Source: Planctomycetota bacterium
GTDB taxonomy: Bacteria; Planctomycetota; Planctomycetia; Pirellulales; Pirellulaceae
DNA length: 39,749 nucleotides
Reading direction: 5' to 3'
NCBI GenBank assembly: GCA_963204965.1
Contig: CAUJKA010000135.1
Coordinates: 1 to 39,749 of the forward strand
The notes below the pieces were generated by a model. It was not told the DNA's origin and did not search any database. It saw only the letters and a program-made list of their open reading frames with translations. This document shows positions 26,188-34,825 of this stretch, in pieces; within the stretch, counting starts at the first letter, position 1; every line of letters begins with the position of its first letter. The translations under genes were made by a program, and so were the position numbers.

Positions 26188-27069
26188 TTAGGCGGTCTTG
26201 GCAGGGCTTCGCGAAATGAAGAACAAGCCTGTAAGAATCATCGCGCCGCCTAGAAAGATTGACCACGAAATCGCCTCATCTAGGAACACACATCCCCACA
26301 AGACGCCAAAAAGTGGAATGAGGTAGGCAACCGAGATAGATCGCGTAGCACCGATCGCATTGATGAGATAGAAGTAGATTGCAAGAGCGGCACCAGTACA
26401 TACGACTCCCAAGGCGATCGCTGAAAGCCAGCTGTACATGCTGGGGGATTGTTCGGGCCAAGCAAAAATCGAAACGGGAATCATCGATAGGGTAGCCGCG
26501 ATTTGACAAGCTGTTGCAATCACCATGGGATTTACGCCAGCCAGTTGACGTTTGGTGTAATGCGCGGCTGCCGCATACGAAAAGGCAGCTAGAAGACAAA
26601 CTCCAACACCCAAAAGACTGCCTTCTAAGGTCCGATTGCCAGCGACCAAGACTAGCACGCCGGCGAATCCGATCGCCAATCCAGACCACTTCGCCGCAGA
26701 TAGTCGATCTCGAAATAGCGTAACGCCAAGAATCGCTCCAAAAAAAGGAGCTGTGGCATTCAGAACCGACGCAAAGCCTGCAGAGAGTAGGCCAGTTCCT
26801 AACGCAAACAGCGTGTAGGGTACCGCTGAATTGGTCAGTCCAACTACGAGCATTTTCCAGGGTGACTGATAGAGTTGCCCAAGCTGACCCAGGAATGCTA
26901 AGACAACCAGCAGAAACACCGCGCTGATGGCAACACGTACTTGAATCAACGCGATTGGGCCAAACTCGGGCACAGAGATCCGCATAAAGAGAAACGATCC
27001 ACCCCAGATCGCGCCCAAAAGCACCATGAGAAAAATATCGGTTGGGCGAAGTCTCTGTTGGTCACTCAC
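26188..27069 (-). CDS. EamA/DMT-family transporter
   Basis: A drug/metabolite transporter superfamily protein with ten predicted membrane helices forming two EamA repeats. Repeat one begins LMVLLGAIWGGSFLFMRIS; the second ends YLIPLFGVLWGCVFLDEAISWSIFLGGAMILTGLF, both family hallmarks. Substrates range from amino acids to nucleotide sugars and cannot be predicted. The frame is open to a GTG at 27171, but the GTG at 27069 (VSDQQRLRPTDIFLM) puts the start just before the first helix, as usual in the family, giving 293 residues. The longer reading would add 34 residues without similarity. The gene converges with the DinB-family gene at only 3 bp. Confidence 0.85.
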   Translation of the reverse strand: MSDQQRLRPTDIFLMVLLGAIWGGSFLFMRISVPEFGPIALIQVRVAISAVFLLVVLAFLGQLGQLYQSPWKMLVVGLTNSAVPYTLFALGTGLLSAGFASVLNATAPFFGAILGVTLFRDRLSAAKWSGLAIGFAGVLVLVAGNRTLEGSLLGVGVCLLAAFSYAAAAHYTKRQLAGVNPMVIATACQIAATLSMIPVSIFAWPEQSPSMYSWLSAIALGVVCTGAALAIYFYLINAIGATRSISVAYLIPLFGVLWGCVFLDEAISWSIFLGGAMILTGLFFISRSPAKTA

Positions 27070-27189
27070 AGGCGAGTTCAGATTCCAAGTAATTGAAGAA
27101 AGGCGATGTAACGCTACTTTTTGATAGCCTAAAACAAGCCGCTGAATCCCGGAGGTCCGGAGTGTATTCACTCTGAAAACAGCGATCTG

Positions 27190-27224
27190 AAAGCAGCGGA
27201 CGGCACACGGAGTGTGCCTGCTAC
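27190..27224 (+). repeat. 35-bp hairpin repeat, copy 1
   Basis: The sequence consists of AAAGCAGCGGAC, then the stem GGCACAC, loop GGA, stem GTGTGCC, then TGCTAC. It is the same element as 33592-33626 on the other strand, differing at only two positions, which are paired with one another in the stem (C-G here, T-A there). Confidence 0.85.
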
Positions 27225-27598
27225 ATAGGGAACTCGCGCGTCATGTTCGAGAATATAGTCCACCTCGAACATTTGACAACCAGCCGCGCGGATTAGCCTC
27301 TCAATCGCCGCGGCAGCTCTTCGCCTTGTCTCTTTTCGTAGTGGGACTCGCCAGAGTTCCCGAAAAGCAAATCAGAATGGTGCGGCGAAAGGTACTTTAG
27401 TTAACTTCAATGTTGAAGTAAGTCTGTCACTAACTAGTCTATCCAGATGCGACGACAGCAATCTGCTTGGATGTGCCCCATTAGGCGATTGCTGCTCGTC
27501 GCTGCACTGAATCTGCAGAAGACTGGACCGCGCCGCTTTCGTAAAGCTAATTGCTCCAGTTAGGGATTCAGTAGGCGATTTTGAAGTGACTAAAATTG

Positions 27599-27627
27599 AA
27601 CAGCCAGCAAAAGCTGGCTGTTTCTTT
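27599..27627 (+). terminator. Rho-independent terminator-like hairpin
   Basis: A perfect 10-bp stem, AACAGCCAGC with GCTGGCTGTT, has an AAAA loop and is followed by TTTCTTT. Its structure is a strong plus-strand terminator, but no gene ends upstream on that strand, suggesting that the gene it served has been lost. Confidence 0.75.
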
Positions 27628-27785
27628 GGCATTTCGAATTCGAGCGGAACGCTCAGGTACCGACTTCGGACAAGATCGCCCGAGTACCGCAAACTACGAT
27701 TTGTTCGGCGAAAACAAAGGTGTCGACAGGTAACGCGAGCCAGGTGATGAGCCCAATCGAAGTATATTTACCTGGATCAGAAGGT

Positions 27786-28031
27786 CTATTTCAACTCGAT
27801 CTTCGGAATCTCGTTCTGGCCGCCGGCAATCTTGACGATGATATCCGTCGAATCTAGCTTCGAGTACTTTACAGGTAAGTCGTTAGGCTTGGCCACAATC
27901 GAATCTTTGGACACTGCCACTTCATTGTGGATTACAGTCACCTTGTAGCTACCCTCCGGAGCACCATCACCCTGAGCGTACGTCCAGCGGAATCCTGCGC
28001 GGATCGAACAATTGCCAGGGTCTCTTGGTAG
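27786..28031 (-). pseudogene. C-terminal fragment of a planctomycete regulatory-like lipoprotein gene
   Basis: On the minus strand, about 80 codons are open from roughly 28031 to the TAG at 27786. The translation reads RAGFRWTYAQGDGAPEG, then SYKVTVIHNE, then AKPNDLPVKYSKLDSTD and IIVKIAGGQNEIPKIELK. This has the shape of the C-terminal part of the small carboxypeptidase-regulatory-like lipoproteins that follow DUF1559 genes in planctomycetes (compare 38867-39241): a GSYKV strand, an LPxKY segment and a final beta strand. No start codon, signal peptide or lipobox is present, and the frame ends by about 28034 in a stop. The 5' part of the gene is gone exactly where the truncated sigma-54 activator begins. 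Confidence 0.6.
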
Positions 28032-29233
28032 CTACGACGCCGGTCCAAGCTGACTTTCAAGCGGTCCGTCGATTGTTGTTGGAGTTGCGTGAGCCGTTTG
28101 CTGTAGCGCTTGCCAATGATGGAAGGCTGCATGAGCTAAAGGTTCTGCGCGAGGCGGCGGATGCCGATCGACGAATACTCCTAGAGCGACTGGGCCGACA
28201 TCAAGTTCAAGACGAAATCGTCGGTGCCAACCGCGGACTGCGCAGCGTGATGGAACGAGTCGAGTTGGTCGCCGATTCAGACATTCCCGTTCTGATACTC
28301 GGCGAGACCGGAACGGGCAAAGAGGTTATCTCACGAGCGATCCATCAGAAGAGCAAGCGAGCCAATGGTCCGTTTGTACGAGTCAACTGTGGTGCGATTC
28401 CATCCGAGTTGATTGATTCACAATTGTTCGGTCACGAGAAAGGCAGCTTCACAGGAGCCGCTGATCAGCATCAAGGATGGTTCGAGCGATCTGATGGTGG
28501 AACACTCTTCCTCGACGAGATTGGCGAACTGCCTCTAGCGGCTCAAGTGAGACTGCTGCGAGTCCTACAGGATCATCAGATTGAACGTGTCGGTGGAAAG
28601 AAGACAATTCACGTTGATGTTCGAATTGTCGCCGCGACTCACCGAGACCTTTCCAACATGGTTCGCGAGCGAACGTTTCGCGAGGACTTGTGGTATCGAA
28701 TCAACGTCTTTCCTGTCTTCCTCCCGAGACTTCGCGATCGCGTTGAAGACTTGCCGCTGCTGGCAAGACATTTTGCTCAGCGCGCCGCTGAGCGATTCGG
28801 ATTACCGTTTGTGGAACCCTCGTCACAGGACTTGCTCGCGCTAGCCAACTATCCCTGGCCTGGCAACGTGCGCGAACTTGGGGCAGTTATCGATCGAGCG
28901 GTAATCTTGGGGAGAGGTAGAGCGTTCGACGTGGCAGGTGCCCTGGGTATTTCCAGGCAATCTCAGCCCATCATTGATACTGGACCTACTTTTTATGAAG
29001 TGATCCCCGAAAGCGTTCCTCAGCTTCAATCACCATCGAATGGATCTTCAACTTCCTCGCCGATTGTCGACCTGAATGAAGCCATGCGCCAACACATTAA
29101 GAAGGCGTTGAGTGCTTGTCGCGGGCGTATCGAAGGAGAGTTGGGAGCTGCAAAAATGTTAGGCATCAACCCTCACACGCTTCGAGCCCGAATGCGGAAG
29201 CTAGAAATCGATTGGGATAGCTTTCGAGAGTAG
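28025..29233 (+). CDS. sigma-54-dependent activator lacking its sensory domain
   Basis: A 402-residue NtrC/NorR-type enhancer-binding protein that remodels sigma-54 RNA polymerase using ATP. Walker A GETGTGKE is at 93-100, the sigma-54-contacting GSFTGA at 140-145 and Walker B LFLDEIGE at 161-168. The arginine-finger region FREDLWYRINVFP is near 218-230. A Fis-type helix-turn-helix (GELGAAKMLGINPHTLRARMRKL) ends the protein. The first 60 residues, including LREPFAVALANDGRL and EADRR-like coil, match the linker that in relatives follows a GAF domain of about 150-200 residues. That domain is missing, the only start is a TTG with no good ribosome binding site, and a truncated lipoprotein gene abuts on the other strand. 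If expressed, it would be constitutively active or controlled by another protein; it may be a 5'-truncated pseudogene. Confidence 0.8.
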   Translation: MVATTPVQADFQAVRRLLLELREPFAVALANDGRLHELKVLREAADADRRILLERLGRHQVQDEIVGANRGLRSVMERVELVADSDIPVLILGETGTGKEVISRAIHQKSKRANGPFVRVNCGAIPSELIDSQLFGHEKGSFTGAADQHQGWFERSDGGTLFLDEIGELPLAAQVRLLRVLQDHQIERVGGKKTIHVDVRIVAATHRDLSNMVRERTFREDLWYRINVFPVFLPRLRDRVEDLPLLARHFAQRAAERFGLPFVEPSSQDLLALANYPWPGNVRELGAVIDRAVILGRGRAFDVAGALGISRQSQPIIDTGPTFYEVIPESVPQLQSPSNGSSTSSPIVDLNEAMRQHIKKALSACRGRIEGELGAAKMLGINPHTLRARMRKLEIDWDSFRE

Positions 29234-29269
29234 TCTAAAGGTTTGATTCGTCCTGCGAATAACTGGAGT

Positions 29270-30535
29270 CTATTTCGACTGCTCTTGAGCCAGCTTGTTT
29301 TGTTGACGTCCAAGTCGATTTGCGGCGAATAGCCATGCACCCGTCAGCGGTAGCATCAACAGGCAGATGCTTGAGAATGTCAGGTGCGAACGCATAAGTT
29401 CAAAAGTCGCGCTGGCAAATGAATCCGCACCGCGAATAACAATCGTATCGATCACATTCTTCGACTTGTACTTTGCCTGTCGACTTACCACAGTGAATAG
29501 GACTTCGCGCGAAGGAACTGCAATTCCGTAAGTTGCAATTCTGGAAACGACATCGATGCAACTTAGCGCAAACAACGTTCCGCTGCCTGAGAGAACAAGA
29601 AAGCAACCCGCTGAAACCACGGGCAGTAGAATCAGTGCGAAGGTCAGTCCTAGCTTCCGCAACAAGGGGCCAACCAACGCCAATTGCACGCCAAGCACTC
29701 CAAACTGAACTAACAAGTTTAGCTTTGCAAAGTAGCTGGTTCGCATGTCGCGGTCGACCAATTCTAGCTTGGCAACATTGGTGATCTGAAGGTAGATTGT
29801 CGTTCCAAAAAGACTGATGAAGATCAGGTAGACAATAATCTTCATCAAGTATGGCGATGCGATAATCTCTCGAAGGCCATCCAAGATCCCGCCTTGAACA
29901 GCTTGTTCGCGCTGAGGCGCTGGCCAACCCTTTGTGGCAAACTCCAAGCCAGTCGAAAAAACGAGACAGAGCTCGAGCGCGACAGCGGCAAGAATCATCA
30001 TTGCGGTGATTCCCCAATTGTCCGCCTGTAAGGCCAACGCCGATCCGGCGATAGCCCCCGTTGTAGCTCCTCCGGCGATTGGCCCAAATAGTCGCTTGCC
30101 CTGCTCGGTCGAGAACAGATCAATTAGCACGCTCCACACCAGCGATGTAGCGTACAAACTGAAGACGCTTACCCAGATAAAAAAGCAGCGGATCATCATG
30201 GGTCCGCCGAATTGGTGATTCCAGTAGGCGAATACCAAGATGCAAACGCTGAAGAAGTTCACTAACGTTAGAACTAGAACGCGACGATTCACCAGCGAGA
30301 CTAACTTGGCGTAGAACGGAACTGCAAGAGTCATTGCGATGAGCGTACCAGCGAACAGCCAGCTCTTTTCGCCGCTTGGTAACTCGCTTACCAGCGCTTC
30401 GCGAATAGGTCGTAGCATTTGATAGGAGAGCATTACCAGCACGAACCAACCAAACGCCATCACAAATGCAAGCCACTCGCCTTTTTCGACAGAGAGATAA
30501 GTCTGAACTTTTTCGCGAAGGTAGCTGATCATCAT
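29270..30535 (-). CDS. MFS-type/NTP-NDP exchange-like transporter
   Basis: A 421-residue membrane protein with about eleven or twelve helices. The N-terminus (KGEWLAFVMAFGWFVLVMLSYQMLRPIREAL) resembles the first helices of the Npt1/Npt2 nucleotide transporter (Tlc) family and of its distant major-facilitator relatives. GLREIIASPYLMKIIVYLIFISLFGTTIYLQITN continues the pattern in the second half, as does SCIDVVSRIATYGIAVPSREVLF. Free-living planctomycetes often carry such proteins, so ATP/ADP exchange should not be assumed. The ATG overlaps the stop of the DUF1571 gene in ATGA, indicating translational coupling. It converges with the sigma-54 activator gene. Confidence 0.65.
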   Translation of the reverse strand: MMISYLREKVQTYLSVEKGEWLAFVMAFGWFVLVMLSYQMLRPIREALVSELPSGEKSWLFAGTLIAMTLAVPFYAKLVSLVNRRVLVLTLVNFFSVCILVFAYWNHQFGGPMMIRCFFIWVSVFSLYATSLVWSVLIDLFSTEQGKRLFGPIAGGATTGAIAGSALALQADNWGITAMMILAAVALELCLVFSTGLEFATKGWPAPQREQAVQGGILDGLREIIASPYLMKIIVYLIFISLFGTTIYLQITNVAKLELVDRDMRTSYFAKLNLLVQFGVLGVQLALVGPLLRKLGLTFALILLPVVSAGCFLVLSGSGTLFALSCIDVVSRIATYGIAVPSREVLFTVVSRQAKYKSKNVIDTIVIRGADSFASATFELMRSHLTFSSICLLMLPLTGAWLFAANRLGRQQNKLAQEQSK

Positions 30536-31446
30536 GGAAAGCGATAGTCGGGATTCTTGGGATCAAAATCCTTGTCAGTAAGTCCGACATTAATTTTCAG
30601 ATTCTTGTATGTGTACTCCTCTTCCAACGGTGGTGCTGAACTGGGCTGGTCAGGCCATAGATAAGCCGCGTAACGAATGGGAAGATTCAACTGACTGTCG
30701 ATATAGATCTGCGCAATGTGGAAGTCGAACCGCGCGTCACGCTCTGGATGGGTCACTTGGATCAACTTGCAATCGCGTCCATCTACCTCTTGGTGTTCGA
30801 AAATCTCAACGCGACAATCGCCGAGTTCGCGGTCTCGCTGCCCTTTTTCGATCAGCTTTTCGACCATTCGTAAAATGCCAATCTCGGTGATGGAGTACTT
30901 ATTGCCCATCATCGCAATCGTACCTGTAGGTGCAATCTTCACTGGGATACGAAATTGATACGAAAGCAGATCTCCATCGTTTTGTCCATCAACCCAAATT
31001 ACTTCACGACCGGCGGACGAACTTGGTTGAATAAACGTCAGGTAAACCGCAAAGGGAATTGGCGTCGGCGCGTTGGGACGCGACTGGCGAATCTTCGCTT
31101 CCATCGTCTCTTCATTGTTCAGCTTGCCTCGAATCCTCTCTCGCTTGGTAATCGTTGCCGTGTAGTCCACAACATCCGACTCGATTCGCAGCTTGATTTG
31201 CTCGGCAAGCTTTAAAACTGGATCTAAAGGATGAAGGCTGCCTTCCCCCGATTCATGGGATTGCTCAACCTGGGTGGGAGCTTGATAGCCGGTTTCTGCA
31301 TCGGCTTTCTGCAACTGCCGGTTGCGCTGGGCAGTTCGAACAGTCCAGTAGCAGAACGCCACAAAAATCAACAACAGCAATAACTTGTGACGCGAGCCGA
31401 AGGGCTTACGCGAAGCTGTTGCAAATGATTTTGCGGGTTGTTCCAT
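30532..31446 (-). CDS. DUF1571 family membrane-anchored protein
   Basis: A 304-residue protein. A single N-terminal transmembrane segment (LLLLLIFVAFCYWTV, about 25-39) after a basic cytoplasmic tail anchors it with the rest outside. The remaining part (about 75-304) is a DUF1571 domain: DYTATITKRERI, then the basic and proline-rich region before PFAVYLTF, VIWVDGQNDG, GRDCKLIQVTHP and a DSQLNLPIRYAAY strand. DUF1571 is frequent in planctomycetes and related to LolA-like outer-membrane lipid-binding folds by its long beta-strand pattern; the function is unproven. It overlaps the downstream transporter gene by 4 bp, so the two are probably produced together. Confidence 0.8.
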   Translation of the reverse strand: MEQPAKSFATASRKPFGSRHKLLLLLIFVAFCYWTVRTAQRNRQLQKADAETGYQAPTQVEQSHESGEGSLHPLDPVLKLAEQIKLRIESDVVDYTATITKRERIRGKLNNEETMEAKIRQSRPNAPTPIPFAVYLTFIQPSSSAGREVIWVDGQNDGDLLSYQFRIPVKIAPTGTIAMMGNKYSITEIGILRMVEKLIEKGQRDRELGDCRVEIFEHQEVDGRDCKLIQVTHPERDARFDFHIAQIYIDSQLNLPIRYAAYLWPDQPSSAPPLEEEYTYKNLKINVGLTDKDFDPKNPDYRFP

Positions 31447-31601
31447 AGCTGTATTCTTGGCAGCGATACTAGGTGCAGCGTTACGGGCTGAGATGCGGGA
31501 GGCTGCGAACTTGGTTAAGTTTCAAAAGGGCAGTTGTCAGGCTTTGCGAACTCTTGGATACTGCATTGTAACCAAATCATAAGTTCTGAGAGCGACCGAA
31601 G

Positions 31602-32375
31602 ATGATCACTGTAAAAGTCAACGACTCCGTGGGCACAATCCTGCTCGACCGTCCCAATCAGTGCAATGCGCTGAACCGTGAGATGATCGAGCAGCTAACG
31701 CAAGCTTTTTCTGATCTTCATCAGGAACGCAAAGTGCGCGGGATTGTGTTGACAGGTGCCGGAGCCCATTTTTGTGCTGGCATGGATCTCAAGCAATGGC
31801 ACGCAAGCTTAGGCGGCGATGATGCCTTGCAGCAGTGGTTCGTCGACGCGCAAGCCTTGCAGACTTTGCTTGAAACGATGTTGATGCTTCCCAAACCGAT
31901 CATTGCTGCCGTCGACGGATCTGCGATGGGTAGCGGTTTGGCGCTAGTGTTGGCGAGCGACTTAGTTGTCGCAAGTCATCGAGCTACCTTTAGCGCGCCA
32001 GCACCCAAGATGGGCCTTGTAGCGGGATTTGTCGCGCCGCTCGCGAACTTTCGAGGTGGAGCGTCTCTTGCTAGCCAGTTGTTGATCGGCTGTAACGAAC
32101 TATCCGCCTCCGAGGCGAAAGCGTTAGGGATGGTTCATCACGTAGTTGAAGCGGAGATGATCTGGGTTCGTTCGAAGACATGGATCGATTCGATTGCAAG
32201 TGGAGCGGCTGAGTCAATTCAGCTCACCAAACGTTTGATCAACGAAATGGTTGGCGAAGCTCTGCTCGCTCAGCTTGCCTCAGGCGCTGCGGCGATGGCT
32301 ACATCGTTGACAACCGACGCTGCCAGCGAAGGCCTAGGAGCGTTCGTGGAAAAGCGCGAGCCCAAATTTCCGTAA
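31602..32375 (+). CDS. enoyl-CoA hydratase/isomerase (crotonase) family protein
   Basis: A 257-residue crotonase-fold enzyme acting on CoA thioesters. The first oxyanion-hole segment GAHFCAGMDLKQW is near residues 53-65, and the second, AVDGSAMGSGLALVLASDLVVAS, is near 104-126. Its glutamate at the usual hydratase position is replaced by small or polar residues (GSAMGSG), so a hydratase reaction is uncertain; isomerase, dehalogenase or thioesterase activity is possible. APKMGLVAGF corresponds to the PExxLG segment, again lacking the second acidic residue. The C-terminal helices are normal. The ATG at 31602 follows a divergent promoter region shared with the DUF1571 gene. Confidence 0.85.
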   Translation: MITVKVNDSVGTILLDRPNQCNALNREMIEQLTQAFSDLHQERKVRGIVLTGAGAHFCAGMDLKQWHASLGGDDALQQWFVDAQALQTLLETMLMLPKPIIAAVDGSAMGSGLALVLASDLVVASHRATFSAPAPKMGLVAGFVAPLANFRGGASLASQLLIGCNELSASEAKALGMVHHVVEAEMIWVRSKTWIDSIASGAAESIQLTKRLINEMVGEALLAQLASGAAAMATSLTTDAASEGLGAFVEKREPKFP

Positions 32376-32797
32376 AGCACAGCGTAAAGCTTGGGTAGAG
32401 TTCGATCAATGTACCCTCCCAGGCGAGTGAGATACTAAAGCCGTTTGACAGTTTCCTGGGAGGGTCGCAAGCGAGCCCAGGCGAGTTCTTGCGGGGAGGG
32501 CGATGTGGGTTTGCAGCAATGAAGGTCGCAGCATCGATGACGAGCTTTGAGGTTGAAATGTTGAGCGGCTGAACATGAGCGATTTACTTCGATTCGTCCT
32601 TTTGACCCTCACCGCTTATGGCTCGCACCACTCGCCACGCGACTCTCCCGCGAATGAGCAAATTTCTAAACGGTAGTGTCAGCGCGCGGGAGAGTTCGAC
32701 CAACGTGCCCTTCATTCAAACGAGCTACTACAGTCATTAGACTGTTTCCCAGAAAGTCCGTTTGACGTAGAATCTATCAATTCAAATAGGAGCGATC
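32376..32797. repeat. intergenic stretch with paired, related inverted repeats
   Basis: Two hairpin elements about 230 bp apart fill this region. Element one: ACCCTCCCAGG (32413-32423) with CCTGGGAGGGT (32455-32465), 31 bases between. Element two: ACTCTCCCGCG (32642-32652) with CGCGGGAGAGT (32685-32695), 32 bases between. Sequence flanking them is also similar: AGAGTTCGATCAATGTACCCT near 32397 compares with AGAGTTCGACCAACGTGCCCT near 32691, and CAGTTTCC compares with CTGTTTCC. No coding frame is convincing. Confidence 0.7.
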
Positions 32798-33592
32798 GTG
32801 CGTCGACCCAGCGGTAGTGTTAATTTTGACAATCATGGTCGAGTTGTGCTGGTTAGTGGTGGAGCCAGCGGAATTGGAAGAGCCGTCTGCGAGGGGTTCG
32901 CTGCCAGTGGTGCCCAAGTAGTCTGCATGGACGTGGCTTCACCTACTTCAGACCCGCTCGATACTCGCATTACTTTTTTGAAGGGTGATACTTCGCAGGA
33001 AAGTGATTGCCAAAGCGTGGTCGAGGAAACCGTTAAGCGCTTTGGTGGGCTGGACATTCTGGTTAACAATGCAGCCGTTCAACCACCGACTTCGTATGTT
33101 TCGCTTCATCAAGTCGATTCCAGCGACTGGCAGAGAATGCTCAGCATCAATCTTTCTGGTTACCACTACCTTGCCAAACACGCTCTTCGGCCGATGCTGG
33201 AGCAGCGTAGCGGAGTGATCATCAACATGGCAAGCGGCCAAGCGCATCGAACCGCTCGGCAAGTTCCCTGTTACGGACCAATTAAGGCCGCCAACATCAT
33301 GCAGTCGATGCAGTGGGGCGTCGAATATGCACGCGATGGCATTCGCGTTGTATCCGTTTCGCCAGGAGCGATTAACACGTCGCTGGTTCGAGCAAGCTTA
33401 GAGGCTCAAGGCGGCCCGCAAAAGTTGGCTAACCGACATCCACTTGGCCGGATTGGCGAGCCCGAAGAAATTGCGGCTGCCGTTTTGTGGCTTGCTAGCC
33501 CCGGCGCGTCATTCATCACTGCCACTGATCTTCAAGTAGATGGCGGCTTAGGAGCGTTTGGTGCATTCGCTGAACCCTACGCGGAAGGTTAG
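32798..33592 (+). CDS. short-chain dehydrogenase/reductase (SDR), classical
   Basis: A 264-residue NAD(P)-dependent oxidoreductase, a different branch from the SDR at 23813. GGASGIG at about 21-27 binds the cofactor, and the aspartate ending VVCMD suggests NAD(H). NNAAVQ, MASGQAH with the catalytic serine, and the YGPIK form of YxxxK follow. SPGAINTS and VDGGLG close the fold. Substrate unknown. GTG at 32798 is supported by AGGAG five bases upstream. The stop codon overlaps the start of the hairpin repeat at 33592, which could act as a transcript end. Confidence 0.88.
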   Translation: MRRPSGSVNFDNHGRVVLVSGGASGIGRAVCEGFAASGAQVVCMDVASPTSDPLDTRITFLKGDTSQESDCQSVVEETVKRFGGLDILVNNAAVQPPTSYVSLHQVDSSDWQRMLSINLSGYHYLAKHALRPMLEQRSGVIINMASGQAHRTARQVPCYGPIKAANIMQSMQWGVEYARDGIRVVSVSPGAINTSLVRASLEAQGGPQKLANRHPLGRIGEPEEIAAAVLWLASPGASFITATDLQVDGGLGAFGAFAEPYAEG

Positions 33593-33626
33593 TAGCAGGC
33601 ACATTCCATGTGCCGTCCGCTGCTTT
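33592..33626 (-). repeat. 35-bp hairpin repeat, copy 2 (inverted)
   Basis: Reverse complement of the element at 27190: AAAGCAGCGGAC, stem GGCACAT, loop GGA, stem ATGTGCC, then TGCTAC. It begins at the last base of the upstream SDR stop codon. The stem change relative to copy 1 is compensatory. Confidence 0.85.
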
Positions 33627-33707
33627 ATGCTCTTCGCTTCCATGCCATGGAACGAATGATTGATGAGGATTGATCGATAAAGTGGTCGCAGCTTGAATCC
33701 TAACAAT

Positions 33708-33735
33708 CTGCTGGGCAAACCAGCAGGATTTATTT
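33708..33735 (+). terminator. Rho-independent terminator-like hairpin
   Basis: CTGCTGG pairs with CCAGCAG around GCAAA, followed by GATTTATTT. It lies on the plus strand after the SDR gene and shortly before the convergent end of the zinc peptidase gene. Confidence 0.6.
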
Positions 33736-33836
33736 AGAGGACTCCGATGGCCCTAAATCCCACTGGCTTGTCCGGTAGGTACTTTAGGTTTCTAGCTACC
33801 GCTAGAACATATTAGGAACACTACCTTGAATCCAGG

Positions 33837-34706
33837 CTACAGCTCTTCGTAAGGCAGTTCAAACAAGTCCATCAACTTGCTTGGATCACCGGTTTTCAAT
33901 CCAAGCGAAAACCATTTGACTCGCTGTGCACTTGAGCCGTGAGTGAACTTTTCAGGCATGGGACGGACTCCAGCGTTCTTCATGATCATGTCGTCGCCGA
34001 CTTGCTTCGCGGCATTCATTCCACTTTCAATGTCGCCAGGCTCGAGAATCTGATACTGCTTCTGAGCGTGATGTGCCCATACGCCAGCTAGAAAATCGGC
34101 CTGCAGTTCAAGCCGAACCGACATCTCGTTATCCTGAGTTCGCTGGACTTGCGACAAAAGACCGACTTGATTCTGAACGTGGTGTCCAACTTCGTGAGCG
34201 ATGACGTAGGCAAACGCAAACTCACCGGGCGCATTAAACTTCTCTTCCAATTCTTTGAAGAAAGAAAGGTCAATGTAGACACTATTGTCAGCTCCGCAAT
34301 AAAACGGCCCGGTTGACGACGGGGCGTTACCACAGCCTCGGGTTTCCACGCGAGCATCGTAGGTAACCAAAGTAGGCTTCTCGTAGGCTTGACCCTGTGC
34401 AATTTTCGGAAACAGTCGAGTCCAAACTTCTTCAGTATCTTTCAGAATCACTCTGGACATTTGGAATAGCGGTTCGTCTTCTCGCGGACCAGCATTGGGA
34501 TCGTTCTGTCCAATGCCAACAGCTTGTTGGCCTTGATTCTGAGCCTGCTGAGCGAGGAACTGTAGCGGGTTTCCGCCTGACAAATAGGTGATCAGAGCAC
34601 CGATAATCAGTACAAGAATACCGCCGCCCATAACAGGAGCCGCCGCACCACCTTTGCCGCGGCGATCATCGACATTATCACTACCTTCTCGACCTTCCCA
34701 ACGCAT
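33837..34706 (-). CDS. YpfJ/KPN_02809-family neutral zinc metallopeptidase
   Basis: A 289-residue membrane-anchored zinc peptidase. The start is placed at ATG 34706, which gives MRWEGREGSDNVDDRRG, the standard N-terminus of the family, with GAAGGA upstream; an in-frame start at 34790 would add 28 residues of unrelated sequence. One transmembrane helix follows (about 27-45). The zinc site is HEVGHH at 171-176, and the later E in ELQADFLAGVWAHHA supplies the third ligand. FYCGADNSVYIDLSFF and CGNAPSSTGPF are typical. The peptidase domain lies outside the membrane. Natural substrates are not known. Confidence 0.88.
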   Translation of the reverse strand: MRWEGREGSDNVDDRRGKGGAAAPVMGGGILVLIIGALITYLSGGNPLQFLAQQAQNQGQQAVGIGQNDPNAGPREDEPLFQMSRVILKDTEEVWTRLFPKIAQGQAYEKPTLVTYDARVETRGCGNAPSSTGPFYCGADNSVYIDLSFFKELEEKFNAPGEFAFAYVIAHEVGHHVQNQVGLLSQVQRTQDNEMSVRLELQADFLAGVWAHHAQKQYQILEPGDIESGMNAAKQVGDDMIMKNAGVRPMPEKFTHGSSAQRVKWFSLGLKTGDPSKLMDLFELPYEEL

Positions 34707-34825
34707 CGGACGTATTCCTTCTACAGTGGCTTTGTAATTCTGCTGTGAAAACGGTTCTCTAAAGCTATCGAGAAAACGACTTTTCGGCAATCACCGTTAT
34801 AAGTTGTTAAACAGCGAGCCGCAAT

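Larger units (their letters stand above)
27070..27785. other. long non-coding stretch with hairpin repeat and terminator
   Basis: About 700 bp without a convincing gene. It holds the 35-bp hairpin repeat at 27190-27224 and a terminator hairpin at 27599-27627. Frames on either strand lack family signatures. It adjoins the rearrangement at about 28021, and may be debris left by it. Confidence 0.4.

Noticed and set aside
27372..27692. Minus-strand open frame of about 100 codons
   Set aside because: It has no recognisable domain and is crossed by a terminator hairpin; its composition is like the surrounding non-coding DNA.
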